Shown piece by piece: positions 8,223 to 18,602 of a DNA stretch of 64,000 nt. The stretch lies in the NCBI RefSeq assembly GCF_035627495.1, contig NZ_DASPLO010000076.1, positions 1 through 64,000 of the forward strand, in the 5' to 3' direction. Source of the DNA: Methylocaldum sp035627495. Lineage in GTDB: Bacteria; Pseudomonadota; Gammaproteobacteria; Methylococcales; Methylococcaceae. Made by a program: the position numbers and the translations under genes. The stretch's first letter is position 1; each line of letters opens with the position of its first letter. The notes beneath the pieces are model-generated. The model had not been told where the DNA came from. It did no database searches and worked only from the letters and a program-made list of their open reading frames with translations.

Positions 8223-9710
8223 ATGGACTATTCGGCAAAATGTGACTCGCTCGACACGGTTACCGCCAACTGTGCAATTCTAGGCTTTCACCAAAAACGA
8301 AAACTGACCTCGGCCGGAAGCGCTTTAGACGATCATTTAGGAGGTTTGATCTCCAAACTTCTCAAGCGCGACGACATCGAAGGAAAAGTCGGTGACATCC
8401 TGTTAATAAACCATGTTCCCGATGGCGATATCGAGCGCATTTTACTCGTCGGTCTCGGCAAGAAGGGCGAGTTGGGTCCCGCCGCTTACCGCAAGGCGCT
8501 AACCACCGCGGCGAAATTGCTGAAGGATTCAGGCGCAAAGCTCGCCGTAAGCCTTCTCCACGAACCGGAGGTCGAAGGGCGCGATTTGGGCTGGAAGGTC
8601 CGTCAAGCCGTGGAAATCCTCGAAGGAAGCTTATACAAATTCACCCGGTTGAAAAACGACGCGGACGATAAACCGCAACGCCTATCCAAGCTGCAGTTCC
8701 TGCTCGACAGTGAGGATCAACTGGCCGAAGCCAAGCTCGGCATCAGACAAGGCCAGGCCATCGCTAACGGCATGAACATCGCCAAGGACTTGGCCAATTT
8801 GCCGGGCAATCTCTGCACTCCGACGTATCTGGCCGAACAAGCGGAACAGATGGGCAAAAGCCGCAAAATCAAGGTTCGAATACTGGATGAATCCGATCTC
8901 GAAGAATTGAACATGGGCGCTTTCCTATCCGTCTCCAAAGGCAGCGAACAGCCCGCCAAGCTCATTGTCATGGAGTATTCCGGCGCCTCATCGAAAGCCA
9001 AGCCGTTCGTTCTGATCGGCAAAGGCCTCACTTTCGATGCCGGCGGCATTTCGCTGAAGCCGGCAGCCAATATGGATGAAATGAAATACGACATGTGCGG
9101 AGGCGCGAGCGTTATCGGCACACTCTCGGCGGTCGCCGAACTCGAGTTGCCGCTCAACGTGGTGGGATTGGTTCCGGCTTCCGAGAATCTCCCGGACGGC
9201 AGGGCCAATAAACCCGGCGACATCGTCAAGAGCATGTCCGGTCTTTCCATCGAAATTTTGAATACGGACGCCGAAGGCCGCTTGCTGCTGTGCGACACGC
9301 TCACCTACGCCAAGAAATACGAACCGGCCGCCGTAGTGGATGTCGCCACCCTGACCGGCGCCTGCATCGTCGCTTTGGGCCGTCATCCCAGCGGACTCTG
9401 GAGCAACAACGAAGACCTGGCAGCGGCGGTACTCAAGGCCGGCGAGGCATCTTGGGACCGGGTGTGGCGCATGCCGCTCTGGGAGGAATATCAGGAACTG
9501 CTCAAGTCCAACTTCGCCGATGTCGCCAATATCGGTGGACCCGACGGCGGCAGTATTACTGCCGCATGTTTCCTGTCTCGCTTTGCCAAGGAGTTTCCGT
9601 GGGCTCACGTGGACATTGCCGGAACCGCTTGGAAAAGCGGCAGTGAAAAAGGCGCGACAGGACGCCCGGTGCCGCTTCTGGTGCAATATCTGGTCGACCA
9701 AGCGAAATGA
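8223..9710 (+). CDS. pepA: Leucyl aminopeptidase PepA
   Basis: Hexameric M17 metallo-aminopeptidase of the cytosol that releases N-terminal residues; in E. coli it also binds DNA in Xer recombination. The full 495 residues include the first metal-binding stretch IGKGLTFDAGGISLKP (from about residue 265) and the family signature NTDAEGRL (347-354). The start ATG is clear. It is divergent from lptF, and its stop overlaps the holC start by ATGA. Confidence 0.97.
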   Translation: MDYSAKCDSLDTVTANCAILGFHQKRKLTSAGSALDDHLGGLISKLLKRDDIEGKVGDILLINHVPDGDIERILLVGLGKKGELGPAAYRKALTTAAKLLKDSGAKLAVSLLHEPEVEGRDLGWKVRQAVEILEGSLYKFTRLKNDADDKPQRLSKLQFLLDSEDQLAEAKLGIRQGQAIANGMNIAKDLANLPGNLCTPTYLAEQAEQMGKSRKIKVRILDESDLEELNMGAFLSVSKGSEQPAKLIVMEYSGASSKAKPFVLIGKGLTFDAGGISLKPAANMDEMKYDMCGGASVIGTLSAVAELELPLNVVGLVPASENLPDGRANKPGDIVKSMSGLSIEILNTDAEGRLLLCDTLTYAKKYEPAAVVDVATLTGACIVALGRHPSGLWSNNEDLAAAVLKAGEASWDRVWRMPLWEEYQELLKSNFADVANIGGPDGGSITAACFLSRFAKEFPWAHVDIAGTAWKSGSEKGATGRPVPLLVQYLVDQAK

Positions 9711-10147
9711 CCCGGATCGATTTTTATGTATTGCCGACCGGGGATGCTCATAACCGGCGGTTGATGGCATGCCGACTCACCGAAAAGGCCGTTAAGCAAG
9801 ACCTTACGGTTTTCCTTTATGCATCTTCCGAAGACGAAGAGCGGGTGCTCGACGATTTACTGTGGACATTCCGGCAAGGCAGCTTCGTAGCCCACGAACG
9901 GCTCGATGACTCGGGAATCCAAGGCGAAGCGCCAGTGGTCATCGGGCGCCAAACTGCGCCACAGCCTGCCAAGGACATACTGATTAACTTGAGTGCCGAT
10001 ATACCGCCCGCTCTCGACCGGTTTGAACGTCTGATCGAACTCGTCGACCAGGATGAAACGATAAAGCAGGCGGGCCGCCGCCGATACCGGCTCTATACGG
10101 ATCAAGGACATACCATTCAGACCCACCACTTGGATAAGCCCGACTGA
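9707..10147 (+). CDS. holC: DNA polymerase III chi subunit
   Basis: Clamp-loader accessory subunit that links the polymerase III holoenzyme to single-strand-binding protein. The 146-residue protein starts TRIDFYVLPTGD and has the family's YTDQGH near the C-terminus; length is normal. It overlaps pepA by four bases (ATGA), so translation is probably coupled. valS follows after about 100 bases, the pepA-holC-valS order known from E. coli and relatives. Confidence 0.92.
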   Translation: MTRIDFYVLPTGDAHNRRLMACRLTEKAVKQDLTVFLYASSEDEERVLDDLLWTFRQGSFVAHERLDDSGIQGEAPVVIGRQTAPQPAKDILINLSADIPPALDRFERLIELVDQDETIKQAGRRRYRLYTDQGHTIQTHHLDKPD

Positions 10148-10249
10148 AGCCCTTGAGCCCCCGAGTTTTCAATATAATTCAAGATCGATCGCCCTGCGCC
10201 GACCCTAACGGCGTGATCGGCCATCTCTCATAGAACAACAGAACACGTC

Positions 10250-13105
10250 ATGGATAAAACCTACGAGCCTCATTCCATAGAACCGCGATGGTACAAATTC
10301 TGGGAGGAAAACGGATATTTCGCGCCCAGCGGAAGCAGAACACCTTACTGCATCATGATTCCGCCGCCGAACGTGACGGGCAGCTTGCATATGGGACATG
10401 GCTTCAACAACACCGTCATGGATACTCTGATCCGCTACCACCGCATGCTGGGCCATAACACCCTATGGCAGATGGGCACCGACCATGCCGGCATCGCCAC
10501 ACAAATGGTGGTGGAACGGCAATTGGCAGCGCAGAACCTCACTCGCCATGACCTAGGCCGCGAAAATTTCCTGGAAAAAGTTTGGGAGTGGAAGGCCGAA
10601 TCCGGTGGAACCATTACCCGACAGTTGCGCCGACTGGGTTCGTCGGTGGACTGGAGCCGGGAACGCTTCACCATGGATGAAGGTTTGTCCCGTGCCGTGC
10701 AGGAAGCCTTCGTGCGCCTCTACGATGACGGGTTGATTTACCGCGGCAAGCGCCTGGTGAATTGGGACCCCAAGCTGCACACTGCCATCTCCGACCTGGA
10801 AGTGCAGAGTGAGGAGGAAAAAGGCAGTCTGTGGCACTTTCGCTATCCGCTGGCGGACGGCTCGGGCCATTTGGTCGTCGCCACCACCCGCCCGGAAACC
10901 ATGCTGGGCGATACCGCCGTGGCGGTGCACCCGGCGGACGAGCGTTACAAGCAGTTGGTGGGTAAGACCGTCAGGCTGCCCATTACGAACAGGGAAATCC
11001 CAATCGTTGCCGATGATTACGTCGATCCCGAATTCGGCACCGGCTGCGTGAAAATCACTCCGGCCCACGATTTCAACGACTACGAAGTGGGCAAGCGCCA
11101 CAACCTGCCGCTCATCAACGTGTTGGACAAGGATGCCCGGATCCTGCACGAATTCACCGTGCTCACCTTTGAAGGCTACGCGGGAACCCACGGCGAACAG
11201 GCGCCCGAAAAGTATGCGGGACTGGACCGTTTCGAGGCGCGTAAACAAATCGTCGCCGAGTTCGAAGCACTGGGGCTATTAGAAAAAATCGAGCCGCACA
11301 CTCTCAAAGTACCCCGCGGCGATCGTTCCGGCGTGGTCGTCGAGCCCTGGCTCACCGACCAGTGGTACGTCAGCGCCAAGGAACTGGCCAAACCCGCCAT
11401 CGAAGCAGTGGAAGACGGCCGCATCCGCTTCGTGCCCCAACAGTACGAAAATCTTTATTTCTCATGGATGCGCGATATTCAGGACTGGTGCATCTCCCGC
11501 CAATTGTGGTGGGGTCACCGCATCCCGTCCTGGTACGACAATCACGGCAACGTCTACGTGGGCCGCAACGAGACGGAAGTACGCTCCAAATACAGCCTCG
11601 ACGCCGGCCTGGAACTGCGCCAGGACGAGGATGTGCTGGACACTTGGTTCTCCTCGGCCCTGTGGACTTTCTCGACTCTGGGCTGGCCGGACGAGACGCC
11701 GGAATTGAAGACCTTCCATCCCACCGACGTACTGGTGACCGGGTTCGACATCATCTTTTTCTGGGTGGCACGCATGGTCATGATGACCATGCACTTCATG
11801 AAACACCCGGACGGAAGCCCGCAAGTCCCGTTCAAGACGGTTTACGTGCACGGGCTGGTGCGCGATGCGGAAGGCCAGAAAATGTCGAAATCCAAGGGCA
11901 ACGTGCTGGACCCCCTGGACATCATCGATGGCATCGGCTTGGAAGACCTGGTTGCCAAGCGCACCGGCGGCCTGATGCAGCCGCAAATGGCGCAGAAAAT
12001 CGAAGCACGCACCCGCAAAGAGTTCCCTCAGGGCATCGCCGCATACGGCTGCGACGCCCTGCGCTTCACCTTCGCTTCCCTGGCCTCCACCGGGCGCGAC
12101 ATCAAGTTCGACATGGGCCGGGTCGAGGGCTACCGCAATTTCTGCAATAAGCTGTGGAACGCGGCGCGCTATGTGCTGATGAACACCGAGGGCAAGGACT
12201 GCGGACTGGATAATGCGAACGTAAAGTTCACTCTGGCGGACCGGTGGATTCGGAGCCGTTTACAACTGACGATACGAGAGACGATCAGCGCGATCGAGAG
12301 CTATCGTTTCGACCTGGCCGCTCAAGCGATCTATGAGTTTGTTTGGAACGAGTATTGCGACTGGTACTTGGAATTGTCCAAACCTACGTTGTATGGCGTG
12401 GAATCCTCTGATGGCAGGGAAACACTGATCTCTATCGAATATGTTTTAGGAACACGCCAGACGCTGGTCCACGTATTGGAAACAATTCTTCGCCTGGCCC
12501 ACCCGCTGATGCCTTTCATCACCGAAGAAATCTGGCAGCGCGTAGCGCCTTTAGCCGACAAGAAGGGCGTGAGCATCATGTTGCAAACCTATCCCGAGAT
12601 CGATGAAAGCTGGATCGACCCGGAATCGACGGCCGAGATGGAATGGGTCATGAACATTATCTTGGGCGTTCGGCGCATCCGCGGAGAAATGAACATCGCG
12701 CCCGGCAAGCCGCTGCCGCTTTTGGTTCAAAATGGCTCCGAACAGGACCGGCTTTGGTTGAACCGTAACCAAGAGTTCATTGTAAAACTGGCCCGCGTCG
12801 AAACCGTAACGTGGCTTTCGGAATCCGAGGCGGCTCCGGAGTCGGCCACGGCTCTGATCGGCGAAATGAAAGTTCTCATTCCCATGAAAGGATTGATCGA
12901 CAAGGACGCCGAGCTGTCACGGCTGGAAAAGGAAATCCAGCGCTTGTCCAAAGACCTGCCTCGAATCGAAGGCAAGCTGAACGACGCTGGCTTTCTTGAA
13001 AAAGCCCCGCCCCAGGTTATAGCTAAGGAGCAAACCCGCCATCAAGAGATTCGACTTAGCCTAACGGAGTTGCAGGCGCAGGCGGAAAAAATCCGCGCTT
13101 TATAG
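10250..13105 (+). CDS. valS: Valine--tRNA ligase
   Basis: Class Ia aminoacyl-tRNA synthetase that charges tRNA-Val. The HIGH-type motif is HMGH (47-50) and the KMSKS motif is at 544-548. The editing domain (about 190-340, with TTRPETMLGDTAV) and a C-terminal coiled coil (about 880-951, starting KGLIDKDAELSRLEKEI) are present. The 951 residues are full length. It belongs to the pepA-holC-valS group and is followed after 14 bases by the HDOD gene. Confidence 0.98.
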   Translation: MDKTYEPHSIEPRWYKFWEENGYFAPSGSRTPYCIMIPPPNVTGSLHMGHGFNNTVMDTLIRYHRMLGHNTLWQMGTDHAGIATQMVVERQLAAQNLTRHDLGRENFLEKVWEWKAESGGTITRQLRRLGSSVDWSRERFTMDEGLSRAVQEAFVRLYDDGLIYRGKRLVNWDPKLHTAISDLEVQSEEEKGSLWHFRYPLADGSGHLVVATTRPETMLGDTAVAVHPADERYKQLVGKTVRLPITNREIPIVADDYVDPEFGTGCVKITPAHDFNDYEVGKRHNLPLINVLDKDARILHEFTVLTFEGYAGTHGEQAPEKYAGLDRFEARKQIVAEFEALGLLEKIEPHTLKVPRGDRSGVVVEPWLTDQWYVSAKELAKPAIEAVEDGRIRFVPQQYENLYFSWMRDIQDWCISRQLWWGHRIPSWYDNHGNVYVGRNETEVRSKYSLDAGLELRQDEDVLDTWFSSALWTFSTLGWPDETPELKTFHPTDVLVTGFDIIFFWVARMVMMTMHFMKHPDGSPQVPFKTVYVHGLVRDAEGQKMSKSKGNVLDPLDIIDGIGLEDLVAKRTGGLMQPQMAQKIEARTRKEFPQGIAAYGCDALRFTFASLASTGRDIKFDMGRVEGYRNFCNKLWNAARYVLMNTEGKDCGLDNANVKFTLADRWIRSRLQLTIRETISAIESYRFDLAAQAIYEFVWNEYCDWYLELSKPTLYGVESSDGRETLISIEYVLGTRQTLVHVLETILRLAHPLMPFITEEIWQRVAPLADKKGVSIMLQTYPEIDESWIDPESTAEMEWVMNIILGVRRIRGEMNIAPGKPLPLLVQNGSEQDRLWLNRNQEFIVKLARVETVTWLSESEAAPESATALIGEMKVLIPMKGLIDKDAELSRLEKEIQRLSKDLPRIEGKLNDAGFLEKAPPQVIAKEQTRHQEIRLSLTELQAQAEKIRAL

Positions 13106-13119
13106 GGCCAGTCAACTAT

Positions 13120-14616
13120 ATGCAAGACGATTCGGCCAAAGAAACCCCTGAAAACAGCCCAAAAGCGATCGACGCTGGTTCGTTGGCGGTCCACGAGGAG
13201 GACATCCCGACAACTCTGGAAGACTGGACCAGTTGGCTGCGGGACAAAGAAATGCCCATTTTCTCCCACACCGCGCAACGCCTTAATCAAGCAATTGAAG
13301 ATAAACGCTCGGGAGTATCCGAACTCGCGAAGATCATTCTCGAAGATCCGGGTTTAACGGCCGGGCTGCTGAAGCTCGCCAGCAGTCCCTACTACAATCC
13401 CAACAGCGTTCGTCTGGCCACCGTTACGCGAGCCATCGTGTTGCTGGGACTTAATGTTATCCGCGAATTGGCTTTAGCCTGCTCGTTCATCGAAACGGTC
13501 ATGTCGAAGCATGGGAAACAGCAAGTCAACAAGGAAATCGCCTGTGCCTTGCACAGCGCAGTACAGGCGAAATCACTCGCAATTTTGGTCAACGATCCGC
13601 AGCCGGAGGAAGTATTCATCGCCGCCTTGCTGCACAACATAGGCCACATCGGCTTTTGGTGTTTCGAGCTGAACATGGGTGGCAAGATCCAGGAGTTAAC
13701 GGAAAAGCAAAAAATGCCTGCGGAAAGAGCCGAAAGAGCGGTCCTGGGATTCCAGCTTATTCAGCTCGGCGCCTCGTTGAGCAAAACCTGGCGCCTCGGC
13801 GGATTGATCGAAGAAGCATTTTCCGGCAGATCGCCCCGTACGGAGTACGTTAAGCTGGGCTACCAAATCGCGAGAGGTTCTTCACGCGGGTGGCAATCCG
13901 AAGAAATCAAGCGCTGCATCTATAGAGTGGCCGAGCTGACGGGCCAACCGCACCGCAACTTGCTCCAGCTATTGCAGCGTAACGCGGAAAGCGCGGTAAA
14001 ACTCGCCAGACAATTCGGAGCCCATGAAGCCATGGCATATATTCCCGGCGCCGAGCGGGAATCGACGGCTCGGCAGCGGCAAACCGACGAATCCACACAG
14101 CGGGACGAAGCCGGCCTAATGCAAATTATGCAGGATATTACCAACCTCTTATGTGGTGAGTTCGACTTGAATCTAGTCTTCGAAATGGTCATGGAGGGAA
14201 TCTATCGGGCTTTGCGCATGGACCGCGTGCTTTTCGCGTTGTTGACGCCGGATCGTAGACGGCTCAAGGAAAAGTCCGCTCTCGGATGGCCTCCGGTCGA
14301 AACCCGGGGGCTCTTGCAAGTCGGCATTGGCGGTTCACCGCCCAACATTTTTTCTAATACGCTGGAGAAGAACGAGTACCTTTGGGCGCGTGAAACCGAT
14401 GCGGAAACTCAACGGCTATTTACCGGAGAGGTCATAGCGCATTTCGGCCAACACGATTGCTGCCTCTCACCAATCAGCTTCGACAAAAAGGTCATCGGCC
14501 TCTTCTATGCCGATCGCGCGTTTAGCAAAGAGCCGATCACGCGGGATGTTTTTGACAGTTTCCGTCAGTTGACCATGCAGGCCAATATCGCCTTGAAGCT
14601 TATTCAAGCGCGCTGA
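13120..14616 (+). CDS. HDOD and GAF domain protein
   Basis: Probable signalling protein of 498 residues. The N-terminal half (about 40-240) is an HDOD domain, a non-catalytic relative of HD phosphohydrolases: SELAKIILEDPGLTAGLLKLAS, then a helical core with AALLHNIGHIGFW. The C-terminal half (about 330-495) is GAF-like and might bind a small ligand. No GGDEF, EAL or kinase domain is attached. It starts 14 bases after valS and may be co-transcribed with it; the pilus operon begins 128 bases downstream. A role in surface motility or nucleotide signalling is only suggested by position. Confidence 0.8.
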   Translation: MQDDSAKETPENSPKAIDAGSLAVHEEDIPTTLEDWTSWLRDKEMPIFSHTAQRLNQAIEDKRSGVSELAKIILEDPGLTAGLLKLASSPYYNPNSVRLATVTRAIVLLGLNVIRELALACSFIETVMSKHGKQQVNKEIACALHSAVQAKSLAILVNDPQPEEVFIAALLHNIGHIGFWCFELNMGGKIQELTEKQKMPAERAERAVLGFQLIQLGASLSKTWRLGGLIEEAFSGRSPRTEYVKLGYQIARGSSRGWQSEEIKRCIYRVAELTGQPHRNLLQLLQRNAESAVKLARQFGAHEAMAYIPGAERESTARQRQTDESTQRDEAGLMQIMQDITNLLCGEFDLNLVFEMVMEGIYRALRMDRVLFALLTPDRRRLKEKSALGWPPVETRGLLQVGIGGSPPNIFSNTLEKNEYLWARETDAETQRLFTGEVIAHFGQHDCCLSPISFDKKVIGLFYADRAFSKEPITRDVFDSFRQLTMQANIALKLIQAR

Positions 14617-14664
14617 CATTCGACGGTATCGTAAACCACTCCGTTCGTCGGACATCGGAGCAAA

Positions 14665-14700
14665 CTGGATAAAGTCTACGTATCAACTAATATTATCCAG
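14665..14700. promoter_or_regulatory. Inverted repeat upstream of pilB
   Basis: CTGGATAA (14665-14672) and TTATCCAG (14693-14700) form a perfect 8-bp dyad spaced by 20 bases, 45 bases before the pilB start. It could be an operator for the pilus genes or a hairpin ending the upstream transcript. No T-run follows, which favours the operator reading, but the evidence is only the symmetry and position. Confidence 0.35.
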
Positions 14701-14744
14701 GCTTTCAACACACGCATGCTTAGCAGTCCGCAGCGTTAATACTC

Positions 14745-16460
14745 ATGGCGACCACGGCGACGAAATTGCAACTCAGCGGATTGGCCAGAAGCCTGGTCAA
14801 GGATGGGCTGTTAACGGAATCCGATGCGCAGCTTCATTTCGAAGAGGCTCTGCGAAAAAAGACCCATTTCGTAAGCTATTTGGTCAACAACAAAATTCTC
14901 GATAGCCTGACTATCGCATCCGTGGCATCGAGAGAATATGGAGTTCCCCTGTTCGACCTGGATGCGATATCTCTGGACATGATGCCGATCAAGGCAGTCA
15001 GTGAGAAGTTGATCCGCCAACACCACGTTCTACCTCTTTTCAAACGCGGAAACCGCCTGTATTTGGGTGTTACGGATCCGACCAATCTCCAAGCTCTGGA
15101 CGAGGTCAAATTTCATACCCGATCAAGCACCGAAAGCGTCATCGTAGAGGAAGACAAACTGGCGCGGATGATCGACACGGCGATGGAAGCGGTCGACACC
15201 TCGTTCAAAGACTTGTTGGACACAGATCTCGACAATCTTCACATTACCGGTGGCGATGAAGCCGATCAGCCGGCCGAAGGCGACACTTCCGACATAGACG
15301 ATGCGCCGATTGTCCGTTTCGTCAACAAAATTCTCCTCGACGCCATCAAGAGGGGTGCTTCTGACATCCACTTCGAGCCTTACGAGAAAAATTTCCGCAT
15401 TCGCTTCCGCCATGACGGCATGCTTCACGAGATCGCAAGCCCTCCGCCCAATCTGGCAGGACGTATGTTGGCGCGGCTTAAGGTCATGTCACGAATGGAC
15501 ATTGCCGAGCGGCGGATACCTCAGGACGGCCGTATCAAGATGGCGCTGTCGAGAACTCGCGCCATCGACTTCCGTGTCAACTCCTGTCCGACGCTATTCG
15601 GCGAAAAGATCGTACTGCGTATTCTCGATCCCACCGCGGCCCAACTCGGAATTGAAAAGCTCGGCTTTGAGCCGGAGCAGCAACAAAATTTTCTGAGCGC
15701 CATCAATAAGCCCTACGGAATGATCCTAGTTACAGGACCTACCGGAAGCGGCAAAACGGTAAGCCTCTACACCGGGCTCAATATCTTGAATACGGCCGAC
15801 CGCAATATCTCGACGGCCGAAGATCCGGTGGAAATCACTGTACCCGGCATCAATCAGGTCAACGTCAACGTCAAAACCGGCCTGACCTTTGCCGAGGCGC
15901 TTCGGGCGTTTTTGCGGCAAGACCCGGACGTCATCATGGTGGGCGAAATTCGTGATCTGGAAACGGCTGAAATTGCGGTCAAGGCTGCACAGACCGGCCA
16001 TTTGGTGCTATCCACCCTGCACACCAATGATGCGCCTCAAACGCTCAACCGCTTGATGCAGATGGGTATACCCGCGTTCAACATCGCCTCCTCCGTGCTG
16101 TTGATTATGGCGCAACGGCTGGCACGGCGACTTTGCGAACATTGCAAGAAGGAGGAGAAACTCCCCCCGGAAGTCCTGTTGGAAGCCGGTTTCCGGGAAA
16201 ACGAGCTGGGCAGCTTCACGGTTTTTGGACCGGTAGGCTGCGATAAATGCGTAAAAGGATATAGAGGCCGGGTCGGTATTTATCAGGTCATGCCCATTTC
16301 GGAATCCATTAACCGCATCATTCTCGAAGGCGGAAACGTCCTTCAGCTTGGCGAGCAAGCGAAAGCGGAGGGCGTAGCAGACCTACGGGAGTCGGGTCTG
16401 CGGAAAATCAAGGCCGGCATTACCAGTTTGGAAGAAATCGACCGCGTCACCCGAGACTGA
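14745..16460 (+). CDS. pilB: Type IV pilus assembly ATPase PilB
   Basis: Cytoplasmic hexameric motor that drives pilus extension. The 571 residues comprise an N-terminal MshEN/T2SSE-N region, a linker, and the ATPase core with Walker A GPTGSGKT (331-338), Asp box, Walker B (DPDVIMVGEIRD) and His box (TGHLVLSTLHTNDA). The C-terminal zinc-binding tetracysteine is intact (LCEHC, then GCDKC). The pilC start follows 6 bases after the stop. Confidence 0.97.
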   Translation: MATTATKLQLSGLARSLVKDGLLTESDAQLHFEEALRKKTHFVSYLVNNKILDSLTIASVASREYGVPLFDLDAISLDMMPIKAVSEKLIRQHHVLPLFKRGNRLYLGVTDPTNLQALDEVKFHTRSSTESVIVEEDKLARMIDTAMEAVDTSFKDLLDTDLDNLHITGGDEADQPAEGDTSDIDDAPIVRFVNKILLDAIKRGASDIHFEPYEKNFRIRFRHDGMLHEIASPPPNLAGRMLARLKVMSRMDIAERRIPQDGRIKMALSRTRAIDFRVNSCPTLFGEKIVLRILDPTAAQLGIEKLGFEPEQQQNFLSAINKPYGMILVTGPTGSGKTVSLYTGLNILNTADRNISTAEDPVEITVPGINQVNVNVKTGLTFAEALRAFLRQDPDVIMVGEIRDLETAEIAVKAAQTGHLVLSTLHTNDAPQTLNRLMQMGIPAFNIASSVLLIMAQRLARRLCEHCKKEEKLPPEVLLEAGFRENELGSFTVFGPVGCDKCVKGYRGRVGIYQVMPISESINRIILEGGNVLQLGEQAKAEGVADLRESGLRKIKAGITSLEEIDRVTRD

Positions 16461-16466
16461 TTTTTT

Positions 16467-17681
16467 ATGGCAAAAGAAGAACTTATTCTGTTTTATTGGG
16501 AAGGTGCCGACCGCACCGGCGGGCGCGTCAAAGGGGAACTGTCCGCACGCACCGAGACTACGGCCAAGGCCGAACTCCGGCGCCAGGGCATCAAAGTAAT
16601 TAAGATCAAGAAAAAACCCAAGCCGCTGTTCAGCGCGCGAAAGAAAAAAATCACGACTAAAGACATCGCCGTATTTAGCCGCCAGCTAGCGACCATGATG
16701 AGTGCAGGCGTACCGCTGGTTCAGGCCTTCGATATTGTCGGACGCGGCCACGAAAATCCAAGCATGCAAGATTTGATTATGAGCATCAAAGCGGATGTCG
16801 AGGGTGGCAGCCCCCTTGCCGAAGCATTGGGCAAACATCCGATTTATTTTGACGAGCTATTTTGTAACCTGGTGCAGGCCGGCGAGCAAGCCGGCGTTCT
16901 AGAGACGCTGTTGCACAAGATCGCCGAATACAAGGAAAAAACCGAAACCCTTAAAGGCAAGATCAAGAAAGCCTTGACTTATCCCACAGCCGTCATCGTG
17001 GTTGCCTGCATCGTAACCGCTATTCTGCTGATTTTTGTTGTACCGACATTTGAGGATTTATTCAAAGGTTTTGGGGCGGATCTCCCAGCATTTACCCAAA
17101 TGGTTATCGAGATGTCCCGGTTTCTCACGGCCTGGTGGTATGTAGTACTGGGAGTCCTTGTCGTTATCGGCTTTGTTTTCGTAAAGCTCAAGCAGCGCTC
17201 CGCCGCTTTCAATCATGCCCTGGACCGATTTATGTTGCAGATACCGGCTATCGGCACAATCCTGCACAAAGCCGCTATTTCGCGTTTTGCCCGAACCTTG
17301 GCCACCATGTCGGCCGCCGGAGTACCCTTGGTAGAGGCGTTGCAATCGGTGGCCGGCGCTACCGGTAATATTATTTATTCCAATGCCGTCTTGCGAATGC
17401 GGGACGAGGTAGCCACCGGACATCAGCTTCAGCTAACCATGCGTCAGGCAAATCTATTTCCCAACATGGTAATACAGATGGTTGCGATCGGGGAGGAATC
17501 CGGCTCCCTGGACAGCATGCTTGCCAAAGTGGCGGACTTCTACGAAGAAGAAGTAGACAACGCCGTAGATTCTCTAAGCAGTCTTCTTGAGCCCATGATC
17601 ATGGCATTCTTAGGGGTGGTCGTCGGTGGCTTGGTAGTCGCCATGTACTTGCCGATATTTAAACTCGGATCCGTTGTCTGA
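16467..17681 (+). CDS. pilC: Type IV pilus inner-membrane platform protein PilC
   Basis: Polytopic inner-membrane platform that couples the PilB motor to pilin polymerisation. The 404 residues contain the duplicated T2SSF domain: one copy about 70-195 (FSRQLATMMSAGVPLVQAF) and the second about 270-395 (FARTLATMSAAGVPLVEAL). TM helices lie at about 170-190, 215-240 and 375-398. It lies between pilB and pilD, whose start overlaps its end. Confidence 0.97.
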   Translation: MAKEELILFYWEGADRTGGRVKGELSARTETTAKAELRRQGIKVIKIKKKPKPLFSARKKKITTKDIAVFSRQLATMMSAGVPLVQAFDIVGRGHENPSMQDLIMSIKADVEGGSPLAEALGKHPIYFDELFCNLVQAGEQAGVLETLLHKIAEYKEKTETLKGKIKKALTYPTAVIVVACIVTAILLIFVVPTFEDLFKGFGADLPAFTQMVIEMSRFLTAWWYVVLGVLVVIGFVFVKLKQRSAAFNHALDRFMLQIPAIGTILHKAAISRFARTLATMSAAGVPLVEALQSVAGATGNIIYSNAVLRMRDEVATGHQLQLTMRQANLFPNMVIQMVAIGEESGSLDSMLAKVADFYEEEVDNAVDSLSSLLEPMIMAFLGVVVGGLVVAMYLPIFKLGSVV

Positions 17682-18579
17682 ACGAGAGAATACGGACGTG
17701 ACTCCATCCATCCGATTACTGGCTGATAATCCCCTTTTGTTCTTGGCCGTTATCGCCGCTTTGGGGCTCGTGGTCGGCAGCTTTCTAAACGTGGTCATTC
17801 ACCGGCTTCCGGTTATGCTGGAGAAAAACTGGCGGCGCGAGTGTCAGGCCTTTCTGGATCTCGAGCCTGAAGCCGATCCAGGTCAGCCCTACAATTTGCT
17901 AGTTCCGGGCTCTCATTGCCCCCAATGCAAACGACCGATTCGGCCTTGGGAAAACATTCCGATCGTCAGTTATCTAATGCTTAAAGGGCGATGCGCAGGG
18001 TGTGGAATGCCGATAACCTTTCGCTACCCGGCTATCGAGGCGCTGACCGCCGTGATTTCGATCGCTGTTGCCTGGCATTTCGGCGTTACCTGGCAAACCG
18101 CATCCGCGCTGCTACTCAGCTGGAGTCTAATTTGCCTGAGTTTTATCGACTTCGATCGCCAACTGCTTCCCGACGCGATTACAATGCCCATACTCTGGCT
18201 GGGTCTGTTTCTCAGTCTGTTTAACCTATTCACAGACAGCACTTCTAGCATACTGGGAGCCATTTTCGGATATCTATGCCTTTGGCTGGTATACCATCTG
18301 TTCAGGTTAGCGACCGGCAAAGAAGGAATGGGACACGGCGATTTCAAACTGCTTGCTTTGCTGGGCGCTTGGCTGGGATGGAGCATGCTGCCGACCGTGG
18401 TGCTCCTCTCTTCTTTGGTCGGGGCTGTAATCGGCATCGCCATGATTGCCATTTTCAGGCACGACCGCAGCATTCCCATTCCATTCGGTCCTTATTTGGC
18501 TATGGCTGGGTGGATTGCGTTGATGTGGGGTCACGACATAAACGCCGCTTACATGCGTTTCGCGGGGATTTCCGGCTAA
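17674..18579 (+). CDS. pilD: Prepilin leader peptidase / N-methyltransferase PilD
   Basis: Integral-membrane A24 aspartic protease that cleaves and N-methylates type IV prepilins. A cytoplasmic four-cysteine zinc motif (CPQCKRP, then CAGCGMP) lies near residues 80-115. The two catalytic Asp motifs are FIDFDRQLLPDAIT and GMGHGDFKLL. The TTG at 17674 overlaps pilC by 8 bases; a GTG at 17698 is an alternative that loses 8 residues. Neither has a strong ribosome-binding site, so coupling to pilC translation is likely. Confidence 0.95.
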   Translation: MSERENTDVTPSIRLLADNPLLFLAVIAALGLVVGSFLNVVIHRLPVMLEKNWRRECQAFLDLEPEADPGQPYNLLVPGSHCPQCKRPIRPWENIPIVSYLMLKGRCAGCGMPITFRYPAIEALTAVISIAVAWHFGVTWQTASALLLSWSLICLSFIDFDRQLLPDAITMPILWLGLFLSLFNLFTDSTSSILGAIFGYLCLWLVYHLFRLATGKEGMGHGDFKLLALLGAWLGWSMLPTVVLLSSLVGAVIGIAMIAIFRHDRSIPIPFGPYLAMAGWIALMWGHDINAAYMRFAGISG

Positions 18580-18602
18580 GAGCTTGTGAAATAACCTACT
18601 AC

